64,000 nt of DNA, from contig WACJ01000069.1 of the NCBI GenBank assembly GCA_008973525.1, forward strand, positions 1 to 64,000, read 5' to 3'. Source of the stretch: Stenopsyche tienmushanensis (lineage: Eukaryota > Arthropoda > Insecta > Trichoptera > Stenopsychidae). Shown here piece after piece: positions 43,696 through 54,139 of the stretch (positions are counted from its first letter, which is position 1; every line of letters starts with the position of its first letter). The position numbers and the translations under genes were made by a program. Under the pieces are notes generated by a model. That model saw nothing but the letters and a program-made list of their open reading frames with translations, did not search any database and was not told the origin of the DNA.

Positions 43696-44660
43696 CAGGG
43701 TGTTTTGCATATGAACCGACATTTTTTTGTGATTTGCGGGGTATTTTGCTACGTTTCACATATAGACTCAAGATAGTAAGTGTCAGGGTTGTCAAAATAG
43801 ATTTTTTTCAACATTTTAAAAACATATTTAAAATTTCGCATTTAAATCGTCATATCATTTTGATCTGTAGTCCCAATAGCACGAAATAACTGTTTTTGTA
43901 TTTTGCAATATATTTATGATCTGAATAATTCATTTTTTTATGCAATTGTATTAAAGAAAATTATTTCTGAGTTTCTAAAGTTACATAAAATGTGCACATG
44001 AATAAGAAATGTCAACTTCTAAATTGTTTAAACAAAAACTAAAAACTATTTTGAACATCTTTTTAAGTAACATTTCCTTTTTCATTTATGCAAAAGTGGC
44101 GCCTATTCCTTCAATAGGGATGTATTTTGTGGGCACCTCTGTTATGTAAATTAATTCTTTTAGCGGCTCTATTCCGTGACTCGCACGGTCTTCAGACCTG
44201 ACACCACTGAATTTATTTGCCTGGAGACTTCCCCTATTCCATAGCTCGCACGATCTTTAGATACGACACCATTAGATTTCTTTGTCTGGGAGCGTGTATT
44301 ATTCCGTGGATTGCACGGTATTCAGACGTGACACTGCTGGATTTCTTTGTCTGGGGACGTGCCTTATTCCGTGGCTTGCACGGTCTCCAGATCTGACACC
44401 ACTGAATTTATTTGCCTGGAGACTTCCCCTATTTAATAGCTCGCACGATCTTCAGACATGACACCACTAGATTTATTTGTCTGGGGACTTATCTTATTCC
44501 GTGGATCACACGGACTCCAGACCTGACACCGCTGGATTTCTTTGTCTGCGGATATGTCTTATTCCGTAGATCGCATGGTGTCCAGACTTAATACTTGATT
44601 TCTTTGTTCGGGGACATGCCCTATTCTGTGACTTGCACGATATCCAGAACTGACACCATA
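43696..44660 (+). mobile_element. IS630/Tc1-like relic E, copy 2
   Basis: The left end TA|CAGGGTGTTTTGCATATGAA..CCGAC, followed by TTTCACATATAGACTCAAGA, matches 20852-20960. The element then has a short decayed region and a tandem array (44165-44660) built from the SPDLTPL-encoding part of a DDE transposase gene. The right end is missing, replaced by a family F retroelement tail. No complete transposase remains. Confidence 0.7.
44165..44660 (+). repeat. 65-bp minisatellite, eight units, transposase-derived
   Basis: The TYGCACGRT.T.CAGA motif recurs at 44181, 44246, 44311, 44376, 44441, 44506, 44571 and 44633. Six of the steps are exactly 65 bases; the last is 62. Each unit reads CAGACCTGACACCACTGGAT then TTCTTTGTCTGGGGACGTGC and CTTATTCCGTGGCTTGCACG. 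The first part encodes SPDLTPLDF.VWG. Sixty-five is not a multiple of three, so successive units fall in different frames and cannot encode a repeat protein. Alternate units share TATTTGCCTGGAGACTTCCC, hinting at a higher-order dimer. Confidence 0.9.
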
Positions 44661-44667
44661 TATATAT

Positions 44668-44945
44668 AAAGTATCATCATCATACTGCAGCTGCAAACAG
44701 TCCACTGCAGGACTAAGGCCTCTTCAATATCCATTCACAGGACGAGGTTACATCCAATTCGTCTGTATCATACATTTACCTCCTCGTTCGCTCGGTATTC
44801 AAGGTAGCATGACCTCCATGTTTCATTTAGAACGCTTACCCAGCGGGTCACCTGGATAAACATGTCAAAGGGCACTTTCGCGACCGTCTCGATAGAGAGT
44901 GCGGGAAATTTGTAAAGACTGAGTAGTTTTCCTCAGGAGATCTAA
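44668..44945 (-). repeat. Non-LTR retroelement 3' end, copy 3 (family F)
   Basis: On the minus strand it ends GAGGCCTTAGTCCTGCAGTG then GACTGTTTGCAGCTGCAGTA and TGATGATGAT. This is the classic GAGGCCT..GTCC..CAGTGGAC..(GAT)n terminus of insect RTE-like retrotransposons. The body (44730-44935) matches 6950-7160. It abuts the minisatellite directly. Confidence 0.7.
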
Positions 44946-46980
44946 AAAGACTTAAAAACAAAATAGATATGCGTAATGAATTTATTAAAAAATAAAAAAA
45001 GCTAGCATAATAAATTCAATCAGCGAGTGTTTGTTGAATAATGAGTACATTTTGAGGTCATGATTTGGGTCGGATCTAATAAAGATTTTTAAAAGACTCA
45101 TTTTTTTTGAAGTCATGTATATAAAAAGATAAATTAAGGCACAAATAAGCCATCAAAAAATAATTTTATTCTCAGTCTTGTAGCAGTTTTGATTTTTTTT
45201 ATAAATATATTTTTTTGTAATCTTGAAAATATTTTTAATAAATTTTTAAATAATTTAATTATTACGACCAAGTAAGGAAGAGTGTTTTAAATTTTTATTT
45301 TATATATGTTTAATATCTTTCATAATAAAACAGATTTTCAATCATTGACTCTGATTGTAAATATTAATAAAATAGATATTCTTTGCAGGTTATTCTCGAT
45401 ATGCTCAAAGGATCTTTCTCTATTTTCCTTTTATAACAAAGCATGCTTTTAAATCCATCTGTCCGTGATAAGAAAAATTGGACCCTGGAGGAAATATCAA
45501 GTTATCAACGATCACGATTTGTTAGCTATCACATGGAGCTTGTCACGTATGCGAGCTTTCGTGCAGAAAGCTTCAAAATGGAGACTCATATATAGAGACA
45601 ACCGAACAGAAGGGCATTCTGTCAACTGATACCCTTCGTATAAAAGCTTTCAAATTTATTTTCGAAAAAACATATTTTTTACGAAATAAACATTCCGCAA
45701 ATCGTTGTGCCGAAATTGATTTTTTGAAATCAAGTCGTTAGCCCGAAACTTTGTACCCAATTTGGAACGAACTCTTTTTAGTACACTGTTGTTTGGCATG
45801 CCTCGACCTTGTAATCTTTTTGCGCCAAAAGTGGAACAATTTTGCGATCAGATATGTGTATTTTATTTATGCCCTTAAACCATCAAGATTGCGCAAATAT
45901 GTAATATTTAAAATCTTTCATGAGATTATCTGACTTGTTAACTCGGAAAATATTTTTCCGCGCAACGTTAATAGTCTAAAATTAATCACGCTAAAAGTTT
46001 TTCAGATTCGATGAATGTCAAAATTTCGCTCCGTATCATAAATTTATGTATTTTTTATTTCGTCTGATAAATTTATTCCACGAGTAGACAAAGAATTTTC
46101 TCGCGGCTCCAGTTAACGGTTATGAATATATTAATTCTCGGAAGAGGGGGCTGAAAAATTGGAAAATGAATAAAAAATCAAGGGTCGAACGGGGATGAAA
46201 TAAAACTTTTAAAGACTCAAGAATTCTCAATGACCCCATCCCCATTGTCGTTTTAAGGATATTGAACACCGTTGCTTCGTAAACAAAGCTTTGTGCCACC
46301 TGCGGGTTTCCATCAAAAGGATTAAACAATAAAATTCGTTTATAATTCAAAAAAAAGGCTTTAAAAGGAGGCTTTTGGGGCTGCAGCCCACGCAGCGAAA
46401 AGGACGAGGATACCCCTATATCAATTGAAATTTAAGCATAAACTCCACCGCAGGAAATGTGCCCGAAAAGAGAATCCCTGTTTGAAGAAGTTTGAAACCT
46501 TCCTTGATTTTCACATTTCCTTTTTGATATTAAACAAGATATAAGAGGAACGGAATGTTCCACTCTCTATATAATCCTGGTTTAGGATAATTGGTTTCAA
46601 AATTATGTAATTCATTCACAAAATCACCACAGACGTGTGAGCGCCCAAAGGATATCAAGTGCCCTTGATTTTCGAGGGATGAATAGAAAATACTTCCCTT
46701 AAAAATCTGCCGATTCACAGCCCTTTTAATAGTTACATTTTATAAAATTAAACAGGATTTTGATACAAAGCTTTTAGATAAAAGGCACATTTTTTTGATG
46801 AGTGATTTTCAATTTTAAAGCAATCTATGTATAAAAAGGTTTAACTCATGTAAATATTAAAATATAAGATTATGTACTTTTTTTTGACATTTCGGACGTG
46901 TTGGTCTGCCCATGGTCACATGTCAATAAACTAAATAATGCTTATCGTTATATTTATTGAACGCAATTAAACTACATGAA
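44946..46980. other. AT-rich spacer
   Basis: Minus-strand frames at 46120-46350 and 46530-46718 have no motif. A short piece at 46890-46945 resembles 19018-19070. No gene is called. Confidence 0.4.
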
Positions 46981-46984
46981 TATA

Positions 46985-47850
46985 TTAGGGGGACCGAAAA
47001 GTAATCAAAAATTTTCCGATGAGTTCTTTCACAATTAGTTTGTGTTAAGACACGGCTCAGTAAACACTTAAATTTTGTTATGACGTTGAAGCTATGATTA
47101 TAAATTTTATTTTATCTGCAAAAAAAAATAAAAATCTATTAGCGGAAATATGTCAAAACCAGTATCTAAAGCGGCGCATTTGCACCATTTTATGCTGTTT
47201 TGTTCGACCGAGAAATTAATGCAAACGAAGCACTGAAAAAAACCATAAATACTTATGGAAATATTATGAAACTAAACAAGTGGTTTTAGTGGTTTAAACA
47301 GTTTAAAAATGAAAATAGGGATATCAAGAGCATCGTTTGAAAAGGACCACCTCAAAAATTAGATGGTGATATCCTGAAATCGATGGTGGAATCAGATCCT
47401 CGTCAAAAATCGTAGAAGATTGTTTGTTCATGATCTATAATTAAGGAACAATTTCATCGCATAGGAAAGTTGCACAAATAAGGAATTTGGATTCCTCATG
47501 AATTGTCACAGATGACGTTCGATCTACAGCGTAAAATCTGTGCATTTCTTCTGTTTCGACAAGAAGAAGATTTGTTTTCGTGGCGAATTGTAACTGAAGA
47601 CCAGAAATAGATACTATACAATAATTATGCATGAAAAAATTATGCTTATCTTCCGGACAAGTATCTGTTCCGACCCCTCAATCAACACTAATCATTATTT
47701 GTGTGTATTTCACTGGAAGTATTTGAAGTATGATTTTTTTTTTGATTACTTATCGGTTACCCTAATTTACTGTATATGCCAAAATGATACTAAAGCTAAT
47801 ATATCCATCAATTTTCTAGAATTGTTGTTGAATTAAAGCGGAGCAATTTG
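46985..47850 (+). pseudogene. mariner relic, 3'-truncated
   Basis: TA|TTAGGGGGACCGAAAAGTAA at 46983 is a typical mariner 5' end. Broken plus-strand frames give PPQKLDGDILKSMVESDPRQ (the linker after the helix-turn-helix), HRIGKLHK then GIWIPHELSQ (family G-x-W-V-P-H-E-L), LFSWRIVTEDQK (first catalytic region, VT-D-E-K) and DKYLFRPLNQH. The second and third catalytic aspartates and the right terminal repeat are absent. Many stops make it clearly dead. Confidence 0.8.
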
Positions 47851-47854
47851 GAAA

Positions 47855-48500
47855 AAAATATTCGACATTTTTTTTTGTAATAGATTTTAAACATAAATTC
47901 ATTTGAAAATCCCTGTTTTTATATACGTATGTCTGCATTCATACATTTGAGGTGCCTTCATCCGTAAATTTTGCTGCGTCGTTTTGCAATTTTGCTGAAA
48001 ATCGCTGAAAATTACCACAAAAAGGCATGAATATAGCAATTTCAGTCTTTCACGGTGGGGAAGCACATACAAGACAAGAAGCTTGAGGCTTATTGCTATT
48101 TCAGGTGCACATAAATTGCATACAGATCCCGCCTTGAATGGCATATCATTTTAATAAGAATGTCAACCGTTTCCACTGAGGAGGCATTTCTCTAAAAAAA
48201 TAAAATAAAAAAAACATTGTAACCTTAATGTGAACAAGCTTTTATGCGATGCAGTTTTTCATTAATTGAGGAAAAGCTGCTTTGCGCTATTAAATTTTCA
48301 TATGAAAGCTCTCTTTAAACGGAGCTTTAGTCCTTCGACTTTCGTACTCGGAACATTGTATCTATTCATTATATGATATTATTTTAACTTTAGTATTTAT
48401 ATAATGCATGAGATGAAGATCCAATCCAATTAGAACAGATATCATTTTGATGAAACAATTGATACATTTCCCAAATAAATTGACTGAGAGAATTTTTAGG
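47855..48500. other. AT-rich spacer
   Basis: A minus-strand frame of 81 residues at 47899-48144 lacks motifs. No repeats were recognised. Confidence 0.35.
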
Positions 48501-48504
48501 TTGA

Positions 48505-49202
48505 ATCTAATTCCTATCCCAGTGGGTCAAGTGATCCGTCTTTAAAATGGTATATATATTATTGTGTATAGCGAAAAATATATCATTTATCAGAATTTGG
48601 TACATGAATAAAACTTTTTTTTTCAAATAACGGTACAAAATTGTTTGTTTATTAAATTTTGGAAAATCGTGAAAATTTGGAAACTGAAAATTTAGAAAAT
48701 AAAAAAATAATATGCTAACTTTATTCATGTTCACCGCAAATTTTGCAAATTATTGGATCCTCAAAGGTACATTTTCCACACACATATTTGTTGTATTTGG
48801 AACAGATTTTTGTAGTTTTGTTTTATTTTTGCAAAAACCTATTTGGCACCTTTTTTGTATTTGCATATGAGAATTCAAACTTAAATTTGTTGACGTTTTC
48901 TGCATAATTTCATTTTCTTTCTGTTGCTCATGTTGAAAATATTCTGCGAATTCTTCAGCTAATTCTTATGATATTACATGAATCTTTGCACGGGTCAAAT
49001 GACCCGTTGCGGTAATTAGGGCAGATTACATATATTTCTCGGCAAAAAAATTAACAAGAGATGTGTAAATATTGAAAAATATATTCAATGTATTTTTTAA
49101 TAAAAGTAGTAAAAGCAAATGGCGATCTAATAATTTTTTTTTCAAGAAATTCTGATAAAAAGTTTAAAATGGGTCATTTGACCCGTCGTGGTAGATTTAG
49201 TG
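48505..49202 (-). mobile_element. piggyBac deletion derivative (698 bp)
   Basis: The right end, read inward on the minus strand, is TTAA|CACTAAATCTACCACGACGG then GTCAAATGACCC, a well-known style of insect piggyBac-like terminus. The left end reads ATCTAATTCCTATCCCAGTG then GGTCAAGTGATCC after a mutated TTGA (48501-48504). GGGTCAAATGACCC is repeated internally at 48994-49012. Most of the transposase gene is deleted; its last part is kept (see 48728-48960). It needs transposase from elsewhere to move, and one TTAA has decayed. Confidence 0.82.
48728..48960 (-). pseudogene. piggyBac transposase C-terminus with cysteine-rich domain
   Basis: The minus strand reads EFAEYFQHEQQKENEIMQKT, then KRCQIGFCKNKTK, then after one frameshift ICSKYNKYVCGKCTFEDPII and CKICGEHE followed by TAA. 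The ordered C..C, C..C, C..C pattern is the C-terminal cysteine-rich (zinc-binding) domain that piggyBac transposases use to bind their terminal repeats. The catalytic DDD core is gone. Its position right beside the 3' terminal repeat is as expected for the family. Confidence 0.85.
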
Positions 49203-49214
49203 TTAAAAATTCTT

Positions 49215-49375
49215 TTAACCCTTCTGCCCACAAGATGGTCTGGCCAGACTCATGGTTTTGCGAGTTTTTTAATAAATCTCTAAGATCTTTGTGCTTCAAG
49301 AGAAAAAAAAATTCTATTTATATACATAAAGCCAATAAAATAGGTTTAGCCAGACCTAAATTTTTTTCATAGGAT
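49215..49375 (+). repeat. Possible TTAA-CCCTTCTGCCCAC terminus
   Basis: TTAA (49215-49218) followed by CCCTTCTGCCCACAAGATGG and a 12-bp palindrome GTCTGGCCAGAC resembles other piggyBac-like ends. GGTTTAGCCAGACCTAAA lies at 49343. No convincing second terminus was found. The 94-residue frame 49088-49372 runs across this and the piggyBac end and is not a gene. Confidence 0.3.
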
Positions 49376-49639
49376 TTGTATAGGATATCACGTTTTTTTT
49401 CATGTTTTTTAAAGAAATTTTAATCCTTTTTGTTCCATAAAATAATTTATGGTATTTCTTATGCTGACCTACCTTTTTACTTGTATTGTAAGAAATATAT
49501 ATTTATTTATTTTATCTATGCTGTGGAAAAATCACTGATATCTAAACAGTTGTTGGTGTATTCATATGGTAAAAAACCTATAAAAAAGTAAAATACAATA
49601 ATTCGCTCAGGCAGGTAAAAATGATATTTTGTGATAATC

Positions 49640-50062
49640 ATACCGGATTATCGTATTTGTCGGACTATAAAGTACTGCCCCCAACCTCTTGTAATCCGGA
49701 ACATTTTGGAAAGAAGTACTTGTCATCCGAAAAAATACGAAATTGATGATACATACATAGATAATGAAAGGTTTCTTATCATAGAATTAATGTCAAAAAC
49801 ACAATGATCATAGCAGTTATAAAAAATAAAAACCTTTTACCGTCAATAAACATATTCCATGACGATTTATGAAGCATTTTAACTATCCCTTGCTAGCTCC
49901 AAAGTCTTCTTATTTGTTATCTCCTTGTAAAACATCTGCTTTCACGATCATATTTTTTCATTTTTTGCATTGATGAAGTTTTACCGTACATAAACATTAT
50001 ACTTGGGGTGTCGGACTACAGGGGGCGCCGGATTAGATCGAGGCTGAATTACCGGGGTCTGC
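49640..50062 (+). repeat. pogo/Tigger-like MITE L, copy 2
   Basis: The interior matches 8405-8670 (CCCCCAACCTCTTGTAATCC, GGAACATTTTGGAAAGAAGT, ATAGCAGTTATAAAAAATAA, TATTTGTTATCTCCTTGTAA). The right end is ATTACCGGGGTCTGCTA, the inverse of the CAGTAGACCCGCAGTAAT start of copy 1. The left end is degenerate (ACCGGATTATCG at 49644). Confidence 0.55.
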
Positions 50063-50069
50063 TATATAG

Positions 50070-50665
50070 TTGATTTATATTTGCTTTCCATGTGATAAAG
50101 TCAAGATGAGATCATTTTATTAGGAATTTAAGAATAGGCTTTTTTAAATAGTGAGTAGCAAAATTATCATTATTTTAAAACTGAATTATTATTGCAAGTT
50201 TAGTTGCACATACGAAGTCTTTCCCGTATTTATCAAACCTCTCTATCATCTCAGTGTATACTTTTTAAAGTTCAAGATATGACCCAATATATCGACACTT
50301 TAATAATTTAATAAAAAATAAATATTTGTTTAAATTTTATTTTAAAAGTATTTTTCAAAAATTCGTTTTGATTATTTATCGAAATGTAAATAAAATCGGC
50401 AAACCCATATTGACCTCTTTCTATGAATGCATATTGAAGAGTCGTTAGTCATGCAGTGGATTGCATTTAGCTGCACTATTTAATAGCTATGATTGACCTG
50501 AGTAGGAAAATAAAAATATACATCCATAGTAGGAATTAATTCTATAGAAATTATCGCAAAAAATAATTTTGATCTATCATTTATAAATATAAAAATATGA
50601 TGACATGACAGTCATAACATCATGATTTATTTCAGGCCATAAATATATAAAATTGTCGATAAATT
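50070..50665. other. AT-rich spacer
   Basis: Nothing is recognised. Confidence 0.4.
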
Positions 50666-50670
50666 TTCAG

Positions 50671-50781
50671 CTGGCCGGAAATAAACGACTACATAAAGGG
50701 AATCGGATGTGGCCAACAGGAAACGGATCACTGGAAATGAACGACAGGATATTGAAAACCAGATTTGAGAAATCGTCCTAA
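50671..50781 (+). CDS. Candidate terminal exon, unknown protein
   Basis: A good acceptor (ATAAATTTTCAG) ends at 50670. It is followed by 36 codons, LAGNKRLHKGNRMWPTGNGS then LEMNDRILKTRFEKSS, and TAA at 50779-50781. The composition is hydrophilic and GC-richer than the flanks. The frame stays open only some 45 bases upstream of the acceptor and has no ATG there. Without a partner exon or homologue this remains speculative; the sequence may be non-coding. Confidence 0.25.
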   Translation: MAGNKRLHKGNRMWPTGNGSLEMNDRILKTRFEKSS

Positions 50782-50789
50782 AGGATGTG

Positions 50790-51900
50790 TGATTCGGGCT
50801 TAATCCCGCTTTATTCGCATTAAATCAATATGAATACCCCCCCTGATGTATTTTTGCGATTATTCGAATTTAAATTGGCATATCTCCTCGCTGTGCATCA
50901 TTCCTCCATTTATGGGGTAAAAATATAAACTAAGCCATTACAGGAATTTCCTTTTAATCCCGGACATGACAGGGGTTGAATAGAAATGCGAATCAATTGA
51001 AGATTTCGTTGGAGGCCGAAAAAAATTATTTTCTGCCATACGCTCGGTAAAATGCGAAAATAATTCGTTATAGAAATACTTTTATTCGCATAGAGCGAAA
51101 TCGGATTGAATTATATATTGTTTGGTTTAACAATGGTGTCATTAGGGAATAATATAATGGTCATTCTAATGAGCAATTAACGATTTCGTTGATGTATTGT
51201 TCTTTGAAATTGTGAATCTGGTCAGGCTTTTATTATTTAACAGTGTTTTATGGATGGCCCAATTACGGTCCACTGGGTTTTTGGTTTTAAATTGGCGCTC
51301 AAAGCCATCATACCATTTATATTTGCTATGAAAATTTTCTTCCAAGTTTGATTTTTTTGCCCCGAAGCGCGCTTCTTACATGAACATCAGGGATGGCATT
51401 TAATAAATTATCACATTTCTTTCCAGAGCAGCTTACGAGCATGAAAAATTGATGTAAAGTAAGCTCGAACAGCATCCGCGAAAGAGATTATCCGGAAAGA
51501 TTGTTTTGAGATGTGTCCTTGCTTATTATGAGAGACATCTCGACGTGAAAAAGTTCATAAAAATGAGTACGTTGTAAGGAGCAAAAAAATGTTGACAACA
51601 TTTGCGTTCGAGTGTTGAAATTTGTCAATGGCGTCTAAGAAATGACATACGCTGTCTGAATTTTTTCAAACATTAATTTTTTATACAGTGCTAGATGTCT
51701 CATCTTCTCATTTGCGCGCAAAATTGCGTGGGCTTGAAGCAAACTAATTGATCGTAATAATGTGAAGGGTCATTAATTATGATAAATGGAACGAATTAGT
51801 TCTTCCATTTGATCGATCTGATTTTTTTGATCAAGGTTTCCATTGAAATATATTATTAGTCCACTTTACATAATTTCTTATCCCTAGGTAAAAGATGGTT
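50790..51900. other. Single-copy spacer
   Basis: No repeats or exons were identified. It is moderately complex sequence with TAATTA-type cores and resembles intronic or regulatory DNA. Confidence 0.3.
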
Positions 51901-51984
51901 TATGTATTAGGTTGAGTCATAAATAGTTGCCGTTAAAAAAAGCCATTATAATGATTAGGTTTTACCGTTGACGAGTCATCCGTT

Positions 51985-52150
51985 TAAAAACTTTTTTTAT
52001 GCGATTTTGGATATATTTTATATAGCTGTTTCAAAGTTATGCGGTTTTTAAAATCCATGAAACCCATCATTACTTTTTTTTATGTAAGTTATAGCTTTTT
52101 TTGTGCGATTTCTTGTTATGCGATTTTTCGCGGAACGCATCTACTGCTTT
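51985..52150 (-). repeat. J2 MITE nested in mariner
   Basis: The inverse reads CAGTAGATGCGTTCCGCGAA..AAATCGCATAAC and continues as at 28546-28730. It sits between the mariner terminal repeat and its transposase remnant, so it inserted after the mariner. Confidence 0.65.
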
Positions 52151-53110
52151 AGGAGTTTAAACAAGGCAACATTGATACGGCTACGGCTAAAAATATACGA
52201 CATATACGGTGACGGAACAGTGAACAGACAGTAAAAATTGGTCTTTAAAATTTCACTCGTGAGATGAGACCCTGAAAGATGAACCAAGGGCGGGGCGCCT
52301 TTTCAACTCTGATGAAGACATTTTAAATGTGTTATTGGAGCAAAATCCGTTAATCAACAAGGGAATTGTCAGGGAAGCTAAATACATCACAATCATAAGT
52401 AACAATCAACAATTTGGCGGTACTTGGAAAAATTGGGGAAGGTTAGGAAATTGGGTGCAAATGCCACATAATTTTAGTTAACCTTTCCCTACCGGTGATG
52501 TATTTCGTACAATTTTATACTTTACGAATTTGTTACATTTTAACTCTAGACTATAGTCATTAAAAGCAATAGTGGTGTACCAAATACATATCATCGGTGG
52601 GTGCGGGTATTTTAGCACAGTAAGGGAAAGATTAAGGAAATAAAGAAAATTGCATATCTATTGCCACAAGTCTCCTCTCACGGCAAAATATTGAGCCATT
52701 TTTAAACAGAATAATTACTGGAGATGAAAAATGAATAATGTACGATAATGTTGTATACAAAAGACAGTGGCTTTATAAAGATCAACAACCTTTACCAGAT
52801 CCTAATGCTGAGATCGTCGAGGCATAATCCACCACAAGCTTATAATCAGTGCCGATAAATACATTATACAGCTGCAACATGTTCAAGAAAAACGCCCTAC
52901 TCTTGTCAATCGGAAAAATGTCATACTGTTACATGATAATGCAAAACCGCATACAGCATACTCCCTGGATCTTGCTCCAACCGACTACCACCTATTTTGT
53001 TCTTTGCAGAATTTATTATATGGAAAAATACATCAAAAATGATGAAAAAGTGAATCAAGCCATTGAAAAAATATTTTCATCTAAGCCTGCTAAATTTTAT
53101 CACCAATAAT
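52145..53110 (+). pseudogene. mariner transposase, decayed and interrupted
   Basis: Pieces seen on the plus strand are EFKQGNIDTATAKNIRHIYG DG (helix-turn-helix region) at 52147, RIITGDEK then a stop and IMYDNVVYKRQW (first catalytic Asp) at about 52715, VLLHDNAKPHTA (second) at about 52923, and YSLDLAPTDYHLFCSLQNLL (third) at about 52960. The last two motifs are separated by only a few residues instead of the usual 34, so an internal deletion removed that stretch. Stops and frameshifts are frequent, and the P2 insertion at 52492 splits it. Confidence 0.85.
52492..52631 (+). mobile_element. TTAA element P2, copy e, nested in mariner
   Basis: TTAA|CCTTTCCCTACCGGTGATGT at the left (TTAA 52488-52491) and AGGGAAAGA|TTAA at the right (52632-52635) give an exact TTAA duplication and short inverted ends. 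The 140-bp interior matches the ends of the P2 copies at 31306, 36700 and 37440. It shows that the P2 family transposed using TTAA sites. Confidence 0.75.
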
Positions 53111-53189
53111 GGTGAATATATATTATTGTTAAAGATAAAAACATATTTGAAAATCGGCAGTTATTTATGACTCAACTTAATATTTACCA

Positions 53190-53780
53190 GTTGTCATTGA
53201 TCTGCTATGGCCAAGAACATTCTAAGCCACATTTGTTTAAAGCATAAATATATAAAATTGAGTCTTCTTTAAGTTGTGCGATATTTATAGACTATTTTAG
53301 CATTGATTTAAAAATACAAACTAAATTTCAACTACGTTTTTGAAACATCTTAGTGCTTCCATTGTTCCATATATTTTATACTGACGTAAACTTCGTCTAT
53401 ATATTAGTCAAGAATTGTAGAGTGAGAGAGCTTATATTTTACCAAGAATCCTTGAGCACAACTAACTTATATCAAAATAGAAATTAGTTAACTTTATAGA
53501 AGAAGGTGGTGGGTTGATCATTATGAGGGTGTTTATATTATATAACAGATATTATTATAATAGGCTAGATTTTGGACAGTTATTGTATGATAAAGGTTAG
53601 GGTTCAAAATCAGATTATGGAAAAAAATGATCACAGTAACAAATTTGTATTTATATTTTTGAACGATCCTCTTAATTTAGATTTGTCTTGATTTCTTGGA
53701 TCTGAAAAGGTTGAAAATTATAGTAAGAAAATCGTAAATTTTCTATTAAAAATATCTTATGGTGGTTGCCTCTTAAAAAC
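53190..53780. other. AT-rich spacer
   Basis: Nothing is recognised before the family G repeat begins. Confidence 0.35.
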
Positions 53781-53789
53781 TCACTTAAA

Positions 53790-54000
53790 TACCATATTGC
53801 GCGGGTATCCTTACTTTTCCCGTCCCCCCAGCCTAAAGTTAATTTCATCAGAACAACATACGCAAACATGGTGCATCCATCTAATATTTTTAATATGCCT
53901 ATATTATTATCGCAAATACAAACAATAAGTTGACAAAGTTTTGTCGCAATCGGATCAACGGTATGGAAGCGCATTAAATACGGACAAACAAACAATGATT
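53790..54000 (-). repeat. Dispersed repeat G, copy 2
   Basis: This is the inverse of 8862-9055, including the GTTTGTTTGTCCGTATTTAA and TGCGCTTCCATACCGTT blocks and, at the far end, GGGGGGACGGGAAAAG (compare GGGGACGGAGAGAGAAAAG). Confidence 0.65.
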
Positions 54001-54135
54001 TTTATATATTAGACTATGCCTATGTTACTTGCGAAATTTTTAGCAATAAGTGGACGAAGTTTTATTGCAATCTGATTAACAGTATGGCAGCGCATTACAT
54101 ACGAACAAACAGAGATTAATTTGTATGTATTAGAT
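54001..54135 (-). repeat. Dispersed repeat G, partial copy 3
   Basis: ATTAGACTATGCCTATGTTA then GCAATAAGTGGACGAAGTTT, TATTGCAATCTGATTAACAG and TATGGCAGCGCATTACATAC repeat the start of copy 2 in the same orientation, giving a short tandem of the family's terminal part. Confidence 0.55.
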
Positions 54136-54139
54136 TCGT

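Larger units (their letters stand above)
51907..53180 (+). mobile_element. mariner element with two nested insertions (1274 bp)
   Basis: The left end TTAGGTTGAGTCATAAATAG and the right end (inverse) TTAAGTTGAGTCATAAATAA are terminal inverted repeats of about 25 bp, each flanked by TA (51905-51906, 53181-53182). The interior carries a broken transposase. Element J2 is inserted at about 51985-52150 and element P2 at 52492-52631. Without the insertions the mariner would be about 970 bp, so it also has internal deletions. Confidence 0.9.

Noticed and set aside
44165..44660. CRISPR array
   Set aside because: Units are contiguous 65-bp tandem copies without unique spacers, derived from transposase sequence, in a eukaryotic context.
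53672..53995. 107-residue minus-strand ORF as a gene
   Set aside because: It starts in dispersed repeat G with the same MFVCPYLMRFHTV peptide as at 8865 and diverges outside the repeat.
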